NCBI GenBank assembly: GCA_049975245.1
Contig: JBNGDB010000013.1
Location: forward strand, 1-64,000
From: UBA117 sp049975245
GTDB taxonomy: Archaea > Methanobacteriota > Methanobacteria > Methanobacteriales > Methanobacteriaceae
DNA: 64,000 bases
Reading direction: 5' to 3'
Part shown: piece after piece, positions 45,807 to 53,700 of the stretch
Position numbering within the stretch: the stretch's first letter is position 1
How the letters are laid out: every line of letters starts with the position of its first letter
Position numbers and translations under genes: made by a program
The notes under the pieces: generated by a model
What the model was told of the DNA's origin: nothing
The model's input: only the letters and a program-made list of their open reading frames with translations
Database searches by the model: none

Positions 45807-46211
45807 TCATACAGTTAACCTTCTTTTTAATACTGAAGATTTAGAGATAAATTCTTCTTTAGTTATGGTTCCATTTACGAAATCTATTCTAGCCCTTTTA
45901 TATTCTTCAATTGTTTCTAATTGTTTGTCACAGATCTCACAGTAATATTCAAGATCATGCTCAGGAGATATATTAGATTGATTCCAGTATTTTTGATCTA
46001 TTACATGTGCCATTAATGATTTTTTCACTTCCAATTTCTGTAAATCACATTCCTCTTCAATTTGAGAAATTAATTCAGTTTTTGGAACTCCATTTTCAAC
46101 AGAATCAATTAATTGTTGGTCAAAATCCATGCTGGGATATAAAAATGCCAATAACAATATAAAAAAAGAACAAAATCCAGCCATTATCCCAATTATTTTT
46201 CCCCTATCCAA
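45807..46211 (-). CDS. Small single-pass membrane protein with SHOCT-like C-terminus
   Basis: About 134 residues: an N-terminal membrane helix (IIGIMAGFCSFFILLLAFLY), a charged middle with CEICDKQ, and a C-terminal segment NGTITKEEFISKSSVLKRR that resembles the SHOCT oligomerisation motif. The start is a TTG at 46211 preceded by a GGGGGA tract; an internal ATG at 46184 is an alternative. Function unknown; it lies at the edge of the kinase/FHA cluster. Confidence 0.5.
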   Translation of the reverse strand: MDRGKIIGIMAGFCSFFILLLAFLYPSMDFDQQLIDSVENGVPKTELISQIEEECDLQKLEVKKSLMAHVIDQKYWNQSNISPEHDLEYYCEICDKQLETIEEYKRARIDFVNGTITKEEFISKSSVLKRRLTV

Positions 46212-46370
46212 AGGGATTCCCCCGCATAATATTAACCAAATTATATAATAATATAAATGGATTAAAGCGTATTTAATTAAATTTAGAACTTTTTATCATA
46301 TAAAATTGTTTATATTATTTTTATAAAACAAAATATTAATATAATTTAGGATAATATTAAATTATGAATT

Positions 46371-47144
46371 ATGCAGTTTTATAATGGAGATTTAGTGGAA
46401 TTACCAAAAAAAGGTTTTGCAATAATAATAACAGATATCCATGGAAATTTAACAGATTACAATAAATTTATAAATATATGGGAGAATTTCGAAGGAAAAG
46501 ATAATCACCTGATTATAACTGGCGATTTTATCCATGGTGTGGGCCGAGAAAATGACCAATCAGTTAAAGTATTAGAATCTGTGAAATCTAATTTTGAAAA
46601 TTATTCAAATTTCCACGCCCTTTTAGGTAATCATGAGTGGTCCGTTATATCTGATGTTGCTGTTTATAAAGGTGGAGAAAATTTAAGTCATAATTTTGAG
46701 ATTTTATTAAAACAAAGATTTCAAGACAAATGGAAAGTTAAATTAGAAGAATATATTAATTTTTTTAAACAGCTGCCCCTAGCTGTGAAAACAGATAATA
46801 AAGTCTTTATTAGCCATGGTGGACCTTCAAAATTGGTAAAAAATTTACAAGATATAATAAATTTGACTGATGAGGGTTACTCCAATGAAAGGCTAAGAGA
46901 ACTTTTATGGAATCGTTATGGTGATTATGATAAAAAAGATATTGATTTATTTTTGAAAAATGTGGGTTGCAATGCCATGATTGTGGGGCATACTCCTGTA
47001 GATGGGGCTAAACTTATAGGTAAAAATCAATTAGTTGTATCTTCAAGTTTTAGTAGGGGTAAAAAAGCATATGTTGAACTTGATTTAGAAAAAAAAATAA
47101 AAAATGCCAAGGATATAAAAAAAATGGTTAGATATTTAAACTAA
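46371..47144 (+). CDS. PPP-type (Ser/Thr protein phosphatase-like) metallophosphatase
   Basis: 257 residues of the calcineurin-like fold. Motifs: TDIHGN (for GDxHG), TGDFIHG (for GDxxDRG), LGNHEW (GNHE), FISHGGPS and IVGHTP. The metal-binding residues are largely present, but the Asp-Arg-Gly of the second motif has changed to Ile-His-Gly, so substrate binding differs from classic protein phosphatases. It ends 21 bp from a convergent protein kinase gene, a plausible kinase-phosphatase pair. Confidence 0.7.
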   Translation: MQFYNGDLVELPKKGFAIIITDIHGNLTDYNKFINIWENFEGKDNHLIITGDFIHGVGRENDQSVKVLESVKSNFENYSNFHALLGNHEWSVISDVAVYKGGENLSHNFEILLKQRFQDKWKVKLEEYINFFKQLPLAVKTDNKVFISHGGPSKLVKNLQDIINLTDEGYSNERLRELLWNRYGDYDKKDIDLFLKNVGCNAMIVGHTPVDGAKLIGKNQLVVSSSFSRGKKAYVELDLEKKIKNAKDIKKMVRYLN

Positions 47145-47165
47145 GAGGACTTAGTAATAATTATA

Positions 47166-49445
47166 TTATTCATTCTCATTTTCTTCATCCTTAAATAGCA
47201 CTGTTTTGTCCATAGGTTGGGATGGTTTGTAATATTCTTCCAGATCTTTAATCAATTCCTCCATGGAAGAGTATCTTTCGTCTTTATTCTTACTTAAACA
47301 TTTCATGATGATATTTTCAACGAAAGAGGCGTCTGGATTGATATTTGATGGGGCTAGCGGTTTTGTATTCAAAATAGAATCGTATAGCTGTGATATTTCA
47401 CCTTTGAAAGGTAATTCCCCCGTTAATTGTTCGTAAAAGATTACTCCTAGCTGGTAAATATCTGTTCTTTTATCTGCCCTGCCGAATTTTTGTGATATCT
47501 GTTCAGGGGCGGCATATTGTGGTGTGGCCCCTGACAATGTTACAGATTCATCAGTAGTTAGTTTACTTAGACCCCAATCTGATATTTTATACACTCCTCC
47601 GCATATCATAATGTTGGAAGTTTTAATATCTCCATGAATAATATTTTTAGCATGTGCATAGTCTAATCCTTGAGCTACTTCATAAACAATGGAAACCGCC
47701 TCTTCCACTGGTTTTTGACTGTGACTTAAAGAGGATTCGCAGTACTCCATTTCAATATAAGGTATTGGTAAAATTTTAAAATCATAAAGTTTAACTATGT
47801 GTGGATGGTTTAAATTTTCCCAATTAGACACCTCTGTTATAAAAATCTTTTCTGATTGTTTATCAAAACTTTTTGGAATTTTAATGGCCACATTTTGATC
47901 ATCTTGACGTTTAGCTTTAAATACTCTTCCAAATCCACCTTCACCAATGTAGGCCGATTCTTTATAAAGTGGGTGGAGCTCGTAAGGCAGTGCTTTAAAA
48001 GATAACTTTTCTAAACGATTAAATTCTTTTCCTTCTATGATAATATCTGATCCATATTTGCGATTTATCCATAGGTTTACCATAGATGGTATTAATAAAA
48101 ATAGGCCGGCAAATGTAAAGATTCCCATCATAGGAAATGCGAAAATATCTCCAAGTATAAGTGTTAAACCAGAGAATATCAGAAGAATCGCAATGTTAAA
48201 GTAGTTGTAATTAACTAAAATTCTTAATCGAGCATAGATATTGTAAAGAATTATGCTGGAAAAGAATAAAAACAATAATCCAGTTACAACTAATGAATAG
48301 CCCAGATTAGGATCATATAAATCAGGGTTGGATAGATCGAACAAGAATAGATTAATGGGCAGGAAAAGAATAACTCCCAATATAATAAATATTCCATTTA
48401 AAGCCATTAAACCATTGTATTTCCAGTTTTTAATAGTTTTTACCGGTTTTAATTTCTTTATTTTCTTATTTCTAAATATTTTAAAAATTAAAACTCCTAA
48501 GACTATTAAACTATAAAATAAAAATCCTAGTATATTGTATTCCAAATCTGCAAGTGTAGGGGAAAATACCGGAGCATTTTGATATGTTGTTGGTGCTGGT
48601 CTGTCAGCAAGCCAATTAACTGAATTTAAACCAAGTTTCCATCCATTACTTCTGTAAATATAAGCATTGGTGAAGGTTCCAGCAGCGCCCATAAACACAA
48701 CTCTACCATTACCATATTTTAAAGCTGCCAAAACGGGAAAAGTACCTGATGTCTCATTTGCCTCTTTTTCCTGATTACTTATGGAAAATCCCTCGGTGGT
48801 TATGGAAAGTTGATCTGCCCATGAATTAGATGATGAATTTGCTAAGACTATTGCAGAACCTGGATTTTCAATATAGGTTCCTTTGATATTATAAAATTTA
48901 TCTATATTGGAAGTTATGGGATCAGACTGGATATTTGATATCTCCACATAATCGGGGAATAATATATAATTTTTATTATCTACTAAATCCACATTATATG
49001 CAAAATTTACTCCGAAGCTTTTGGCAATTTGATTATATGCATAATTTTCATTGCCATCTTCCACACCCCAATTATCTCCAACTAAAAACAAACCTCCACC
49101 ATTATTGACGAAAGTTTTAATTGCTTGAATTTCATCAGCAGTATAATTACGCCCGGGAGCCATTAAAATTAAAACATCCCCCTGAAGATTATTATTAGTA
49201 ATGGGAATGTCGGTTAATCTAGAAACAATAAATCCATTTTTTTCCAGCGAATTAGCAAAACTAGAAGCACCATATGGGCCTAAGTTGTATATTGTATAGT
49301 ACTTACCATAAGGGCCTGTCTCATCAAAAATTACAGTAGGTGTTTCTTGAGCCGCACAACAACTTGGAAATATAGTTATAGACAAAATAAATATTAAAAT
49401 AATGATAAATTTCAACTTAAAATTAAATTTAGTATTAAAAAACAT
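47166..49445 (-). CDS. Membrane Ser/Thr protein kinase with extracytoplasmic sensor-like domain
   Basis: 759 residues. Signal-like N-terminus (1-32); an extracytoplasmic domain (about 35-290, GPYGKYYTIYN, VLILMAPGRNYTADEI, NNGGGLFLVGDNW) resembling the glutamine-amidotransferase-like DUF4350 fold; about five helices (305-460); and a eukaryotic-type kinase domain (about 498-738). Kinase motifs: GEGGFGRVF, VAIKIPK, HGDIKTSNIM, DWG in place of DFG, and APEQ. The C-terminal tail contains PMDKTVLF with Thr748. Preceded by a seven-G ribosome site. Co-directional with an FHA gene 22 bp upstream. Confidence 0.8.
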   Translation of the reverse strand: MFFNTKFNFKLKFIIILIFILSITIFPSCCAAQETPTVIFDETGPYGKYYTIYNLGPYGASSFANSLEKNGFIVSRLTDIPITNNNLQGDVLILMAPGRNYTADEIQAIKTFVNNGGGLFLVGDNWGVEDGNENYAYNQIAKSFGVNFAYNVDLVDNKNYILFPDYVEISNIQSDPITSNIDKFYNIKGTYIENPGSAIVLANSSSNSWADQLSITTEGFSISNQEKEANETSGTFPVLAALKYGNGRVVFMGAAGTFTNAYIYRSNGWKLGLNSVNWLADRPAPTTYQNAPVFSPTLADLEYNILGFLFYSLIVLGVLIFKIFRNKKIKKLKPVKTIKNWKYNGLMALNGIFIILGVILFLPINLFLFDLSNPDLYDPNLGYSLVVTGLLFLFFSSIILYNIYARLRILVNYNYFNIAILLIFSGLTLILGDIFAFPMMGIFTFAGLFLLIPSMVNLWINRKYGSDIIIEGKEFNRLEKLSFKALPYELHPLYKESAYIGEGGFGRVFKAKRQDDQNVAIKIPKSFDKQSEKIFITEVSNWENLNHPHIVKLYDFKILPIPYIEMEYCESSLSHSQKPVEEAVSIVYEVAQGLDYAHAKNIIHGDIKTSNIMICGGVYKISDWGLSKLTTDESVTLSGATPQYAAPEQISQKFGRADKRTDIYQLGVIFYEQLTGELPFKGEISQLYDSILNTKPLAPSNINPDASFVENIIMKCLSKNKDERYSSMEELIKDLEEYYKPSQPMDKTVLFKDEENENE

Positions 49446-49467
49446 TTAAAATCCCCCCCAAATATTT

Positions 49468-50007
49468 TCAAAAATTTTTTTCTACATATTTAATGTTTAA
49501 AACCTTTGAAATTATTATTTCATCCCCATTTTTTAATTTTTTTTGGCCTCTGCCACGAATGTCTTCTCCATTAAGGACCGTGCCATTTTTGGTATTAAGA
49601 TCTTCAATATAAAAACCATCATCCTCTCTTGTAATCTTAAAATGTTTTTTTCCAATGTACATTAAATTATCGGCTAAAACAACTCCTAAGAAATCTTCCC
49701 TGCCGAATACCCGTTCATATTCTTTGATTAAAAACTCCTGCTTTTCATTTAAAATTAATTTAGCTAAAGATTCTCTTTTTTTAGTTGGCGGAGTTACTGT
49801 GGTCTTTAAAACTTTAGATCTGGCCGAGTATTTATTATAAAGTAATTTAACTAATATTCCAAAAACTAAAGCTATTATTATTGCAAAAATTAGGTCAAGC
49901 CAATTTAAATTGATCCAATCTATAAATTCATTGATAAAGACTAAAATTAGAATTAATAATACTATGATTAAGGTCAAAATTATGGTTAAATTTTTATTTT
50001 GTGACAT
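49468..50007 (-). CDS. Membrane-anchored FHA-domain protein (copy 1)
   Basis: 179 residues. Two N-terminal membrane helices (about 7-26 and 36-57), a juxtamembrane linker with a Thr pair (KTTVTPPTKK, residues 69-70), then an FHA domain (about 88-175: FGRED, KKHFKI, DLNTKNGTVLNG). FHA domains bind phosphothreonine. The usual Ser-Arg before the conserved histidine is Gly-Lys-Lys here. It lies directly upstream of the kinase in one operon, so phospho-dependent recruitment by the kinase is likely. A paralogue lies at 53.2 kb. Confidence 0.8.
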   Translation of the reverse strand: MSQNKNLTIILTLIIVLLILILVFINEFIDWINLNWLDLIFAIIIALVFGILVKLLYNKYSARSKVLKTTVTPPTKKRESLAKLILNEKQEFLIKEYERVFGREDFLGVVLADNLMYIGKKHFKITREDDGFYIEDLNTKNGTVLNGEDIRGRGQKKLKNGDEIIISKVLNIKYVEKNF

Positions 50008-50090
50008 TTGACCTCCCTATTTTCATATTAAAAATATGAAAAAAATTTAAAAAATAAAAATGGAATTTTTATATAATTTTTATATAGTTA

Positions 50091-50282
50091 TCACCAGAAT
50101 GGCCAAAATCGAGATCTGGGTTGCACACCAGGTGTATATATCTCTTCTTGAGATTTTTCCATTCGAAGTTTTTGTAGTTTAAAAATTTCTTCCATGGCTT
50201 GTTTATAACCATCACTAAATCCACATTTATAGCCTTTTCTAAAATCTTCTAAATTATTTATTTCAGTGTCTTGCTGAGACAT
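50091..50282 (-). CDS. 63-residue protein with GX3 motif
   Basis: Short soluble protein, first gene of the FHA-kinase operon. Residues 13-30 read DF..GYK.GF..GY...M, with glycines every fourth position (17, 21, 25); the rest is charged, with a C-terminal tail rich in Pro, Arg and Trp. The same spaced motif closes the M6 peptidase divergently encoded 187 bp away. The GX3 spacing recalls the Yae1 family. Coding potential is supported by the six-G ribosome site seven bases before the ATG. Confidence 0.65.
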   Translation of the reverse strand: MSQQDTEINNLEDFRKGYKCGFSDGYKQAMEEIFKLQKLRMEKSQEEIYTPGVQPRSRFWPFW

Positions 50283-50469
50283 TTAATCCCCCCTAAAAAT
50301 TAAGAAAAATTGAGTATTATTTTTTAAGTCATATTATTAATAATTATCGATTTAATCGTATGTCTTTATTAACGATTACTTAAAAATGTATTGATTAAGA
50401 ATATTTAATCTCAATTAATATATTTAGAAATAGGTACCAGTATTCTTAAATTTTTTAAGGGGGGTTTAT

Positions 50470-52035
50470 TTGATTAAAAAACTATTTTTTGGAAAAAAAT
50501 TTTCCCACTACTTTCAAGATGGTGTACATGAAAGACGTCCGCACCCAGAAGTATTCAGAAGAATAATTAAAACAAATAAGTTGCTTCAGCAAGGTGCAAC
50601 TGATGAACAAGTTGAGGAGCAAAGCGGCATTAGTTTACGAAATTATTATCAATTTTTTAATAAAATGAGTCAAAGGTACGGAACTGTTGAAGAATTTAAA
50701 TCTGAATATAAGGATTTGAAAAAAGGTGGAAAAGAATTATTTGATAAGTATAAAGTTAAAAAGGCAGTAGGAAAACTAAATGCACTGGTCCTGATGGTAG
50801 ATTTTAAAGATAATGAAAAAGACGTTACTGAACCTGACAAGTTCAATGAATTACTTTTTGAGAGAGGAAAAAATAGTTTGAAAGACTACTATTTAGAAAA
50901 TTCAGGAGGAAAATTGGAAATTGATGGCGAACTGAGCGATTGGTTCACTGCTAAACATAATTATTCCAACTATGTTGATTCGGATAACATAAATCGTGAT
51001 ACATTAAGATGGGAAATGCCTAATGCAACTGAATTAGTTAGAGAAACATTAACTATGGCCAAAAACAGTTTTGATGATTTTAAAAAATTTGACAACTATG
51101 ACCAGGGCCGCTTAGATCTGCTTATTATAATTTACGCTGGTGAAGGATCTCATCGTACTGCTAATTTGGAACAAATCACTCCCCACCGAAACAAATTAGA
51201 AAAACCAATTGAATTGGAAGATGGTTTAATTGCAGATAACTATATTTTAATCAATGAAATTCCGTCTTTTGATCTGGGAGGTTTTTGTCATGAGGTTGGA
51301 CATAGTTTAGGGCTTCCAGATCTTTATATGCCTGATTTTTCTTCAAGAGTTGTTGGTAAATGGTGTTTGATGGGAGGGGGAGACTATAATAATAATGGTA
51401 TCACTCCCGGGCATCTGAATGCTTGGTGCAAGACCTATTTAGGTTGGTATGATCCCATAAGTATAGATGACAAACCCAAAAAGTATGAAATTAGTGCTTC
51501 AAATGAAGATAAAATAATATATAAACTAGAAATTCCTTTGTCCGAAGGCAAAGAATACTTTTTAGTTGAAAATCGTCAGAAATATGGATTTGATGAGTAC
51601 ATACCTGCAGAAGGTCTTTTAATATGGCACGTTAATCAAAGAAAATACCATCACCTTTTTCCAAACTTAGATACAGATAATCTTTTCATTAGTCTGGAGC
51701 AAGCAGATGGAAAAAATGAATTAGAAACTAGAATATTCTCACAAGCCGATGTTAAAAAACTTAAAATAACAGAAGAAGATTTTAAAGGAGATTCTGGAGA
51801 TGTTTTCCCTGGCGAAACTGATAATACTGCCTTTAATGACCAATCTAATCCGAATAGCAGATCAGTTTCCGGTGAAAAATCAGGCATTACAATCAAAGAT
51901 ATTAATAAAACCGGTGCTGTAATATCAGCGGTTATGGGAATAGGAAATATTGAAAAAGAAGAATTTTATTCTGATGATTTCCTTGAAGGATATAAGTTGG
52001 GATATGGAAAGGGGTACAACTTCATCATGAAATAA
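50470..52035 (+). CDS. M6-family metallopeptidase without signal peptide
   Basis: 521 residues. VLMVDFKDNE and SLKDYYLENSGGKLEIDG mark the immune-inhibitor-A/M6 fold; the zinc site is HEVGHSLGLPDLY at residues 274-278 and beyond, with a Met-turn in WCLMGGGDY. M6 peptidases are normally secreted, but no signal peptide is seen. Residues about 20-50 (LLQQGATDEQVEEQSGISLRNYYQ) look like a helix-turn-helix. The C-terminus ends in a GX3 motif shared with the 63-residue protein. TTG start after AAGGGGGG. Confidence 0.75.
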   Translation: MIKKLFFGKKFSHYFQDGVHERRPHPEVFRRIIKTNKLLQQGATDEQVEEQSGISLRNYYQFFNKMSQRYGTVEEFKSEYKDLKKGGKELFDKYKVKKAVGKLNALVLMVDFKDNEKDVTEPDKFNELLFERGKNSLKDYYLENSGGKLEIDGELSDWFTAKHNYSNYVDSDNINRDTLRWEMPNATELVRETLTMAKNSFDDFKKFDNYDQGRLDLLIIIYAGEGSHRTANLEQITPHRNKLEKPIELEDGLIADNYILINEIPSFDLGGFCHEVGHSLGLPDLYMPDFSSRVVGKWCLMGGGDYNNNGITPGHLNAWCKTYLGWYDPISIDDKPKKYEISASNEDKIIYKLEIPLSEGKEYFLVENRQKYGFDEYIPAEGLLIWHVNQRKYHHLFPNLDTDNLFISLEQADGKNELETRIFSQADVKKLKITEEDFKGDSGDVFPGETDNTAFNDQSNPNSRSVSGEKSGITIKDINKTGAVISAVMGIGNIEKEEFYSDDFLEGYKLGYGKGYNFIMK

Positions 52036-52053
52036 CTTTTCTATAAATCAGTA

Positions 52054-53136
52054 TTATCTCATATACTTTCGGGCGAATGTAACTATAAAGGTAGGCCAAG
52101 TAAATGCACCAATAACCGCCTCTAAAATAGAAATTATGCCGAAAACACCGGATTGAGATTTTATTACACCATATGCCGGGATAATCATGGTCAAAAAACT
52201 AAATCTTAGTGTTTCCAATAAAGAATTTACTGAGAATATCCCCTCAAGATACCAGTACAATAACGCGAAAAGCAAGAATATACTTATAAATGAAAATAAC
52301 AACCTTGAAGGGCGTACTCCATATCCAAATGGGTATTGTACTATTAATTCCGGATATTTAATGTAAAATTGTTTTTGTCTTCGTTTTGCCGCCATTTCAT
52401 GATAAAAATGATAATCAGCTTTTTCCCTATCACCTAATTTTTCCCATATTATTTTAGCAACTCTACAGGCCCTTTCTTGTCCTTTTAAATCTTTAAATTT
52501 AGTTTTTATGAAACTTAAACCACCCTCTATCCTGGACAAGTCAAACCAAGTTTTACCTCCAATAACTGCATTATCAAACCATGCATTTCCACCTATTTTA
52601 GCCCCATAAAAGGATACATTCTCATTTATTATAGCATCTTTAAATGAAACACTTCCACCTATATTAGTATTATTAAAAGATGATTCTCCATTTATTTCAG
52701 CTTCCTGAAACCAAGCATACTCCCCTATCTTGGAATTATCAAAAAATACATTACCTTTTACTTTAGCTTTGAAAAAAGAAACACTTCCAGATACGGTTGA
52801 AAATTCAAAAGAAATATTTTCATCAATTTTTATATTATCTGCCCATAAATCTCCATTTATTTCAGAATTATCGCAATTTAAATCCTTTTTTATAATAGAA
52901 TCTGTTAAAACTAAATCTTTTTCAGTTTTCATTCCCTTGAAATCTGCTTGATATATTTTAACTCCTTTAAAATTAATATCATCATTTTTTATTCTATCTT
53001 GCATTTTTTTATTCTTTAAATCATTAATTTTCTTGAATTCGTCACTCATTTCGTCTCTAGGCAGTTCCATGTGAAGAACACATACATCTAAATCCTCGAA
53101 AACTTCTTCTTCACATCCACCATACTTACATTTCAT
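52054..53136 (-). CDS. Pentapeptide-like repeat membrane protein with zinc-finger-like N-terminus
   Basis: 360 residues. An N-terminal cysteine/histidine cluster (CKYGGC...CVLH) is followed by a pentapeptide-like right-handed beta-helix (about 55-215, units such as GNAWFDNAVIGGKTWFD) and a C-terminal part with two to three helices (from about 275) where ion-channel-type pore helices would be expected; TMIIPAYGVIKSQSG replaces a clear potassium filter. Co-directional with the second FHA gene, 24 bp upstream, and convergent with the M6 gene. Confidence 0.65.
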   Translation of the reverse strand: MKCKYGGCEEEVFEDLDVCVLHMELPRDEMSDEFKKINDLKNKKMQDRIKNDDINFKGVKIYQADFKGMKTEKDLVLTDSIIKKDLNCDNSEINGDLWADNIKIDENISFEFSTVSGSVSFFKAKVKGNVFFDNSKIGEYAWFQEAEINGESSFNNTNIGGSVSFKDAIINENVSFYGAKIGGNAWFDNAVIGGKTWFDLSRIEGGLSFIKTKFKDLKGQERACRVAKIIWEKLGDREKADYHFYHEMAAKRRQKQFYIKYPELIVQYPFGYGVRPSRLLFSFISIFLLFALLYWYLEGIFSVNSLLETLRFSFLTMIIPAYGVIKSQSGVFGIISILEAVIGAFTWPTFIVTFARKYMR

Positions 53137-53160
53137 TTTGTCACCATAAATTGAAATAAT

Positions 53161-53700
53161 CTAATTTATGTCCGTTTCCATGTATAATGCCTTTAATACA
53201 TTAGCTATTATTATAGAATCGTTATTTTTAAGTTTTATTTTTCCTCTGCCCTTTATTTCTTCTCCATTTATCATGGTTCCATTTTTTGTATTTAAATCTT
53301 CAATATAAAATCCATCATCCATGCGAGATAGTTTAAAATGATTTTTTCCCACGTAAAGTAACTCATCAACTACCATTAGTCCTACAAAGTCTTCTCTTCC
53401 AAAAATTCTTTCATATTGTTCTATTATAAACTCCTTTTGTTCAGGTAATATCAATTTTGCCAGTACTTTTCGTGGTTTGTTGATCATGGTTGTTTCAGAA
53501 AATTTAGATCGGCCTGAAAATTTTTTATAAAGATATTCTACAATGTATCCCATGATTATTGCCAAAATAATAGCTATAAGAATGTTTAGCCATTCAAGTT
53601 GGAACCAAATGACAAAATCATTTCCAAAAATAAGTAAAGATATGGTAAAGAAACCAGCGAATATTAAGGCAATGATTATGGTAAACTTTTTGCCGGACAT
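53161..53700 (-). CDS. Membrane-anchored FHA-domain protein (copy 2)
   Basis: 179 residues, a clear paralogue of the FHA protein at 49.5 kb and of identical length. Two membrane helices, a juxtamembrane linker with SETTMINKP (Thr70-Thr71), and an FHA domain (FGREDF, GKNHFKL, DLNTKNGTMINGEEI). The linker recalls the ETT phosphorylation motif of the GarA/OdhI FHA proteins. AGGGGGAAAAA precedes the ATG. First gene of a unit with the pentapeptide protein. Confidence 0.8.
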   Translation of the reverse strand: MSGKKFTIIIALIFAGFFTISLLIFGNDFVIWFQLEWLNILIAIILAIIMGYIVEYLYKKFSGRSKFSETTMINKPRKVLAKLILPEQKEFIIEQYERIFGREDFVGLMVVDELLYVGKNHFKLSRMDDGFYIEDLNTKNGTMINGEEIKGRGKIKLKNNDSIIIANVLKALYMETDIN

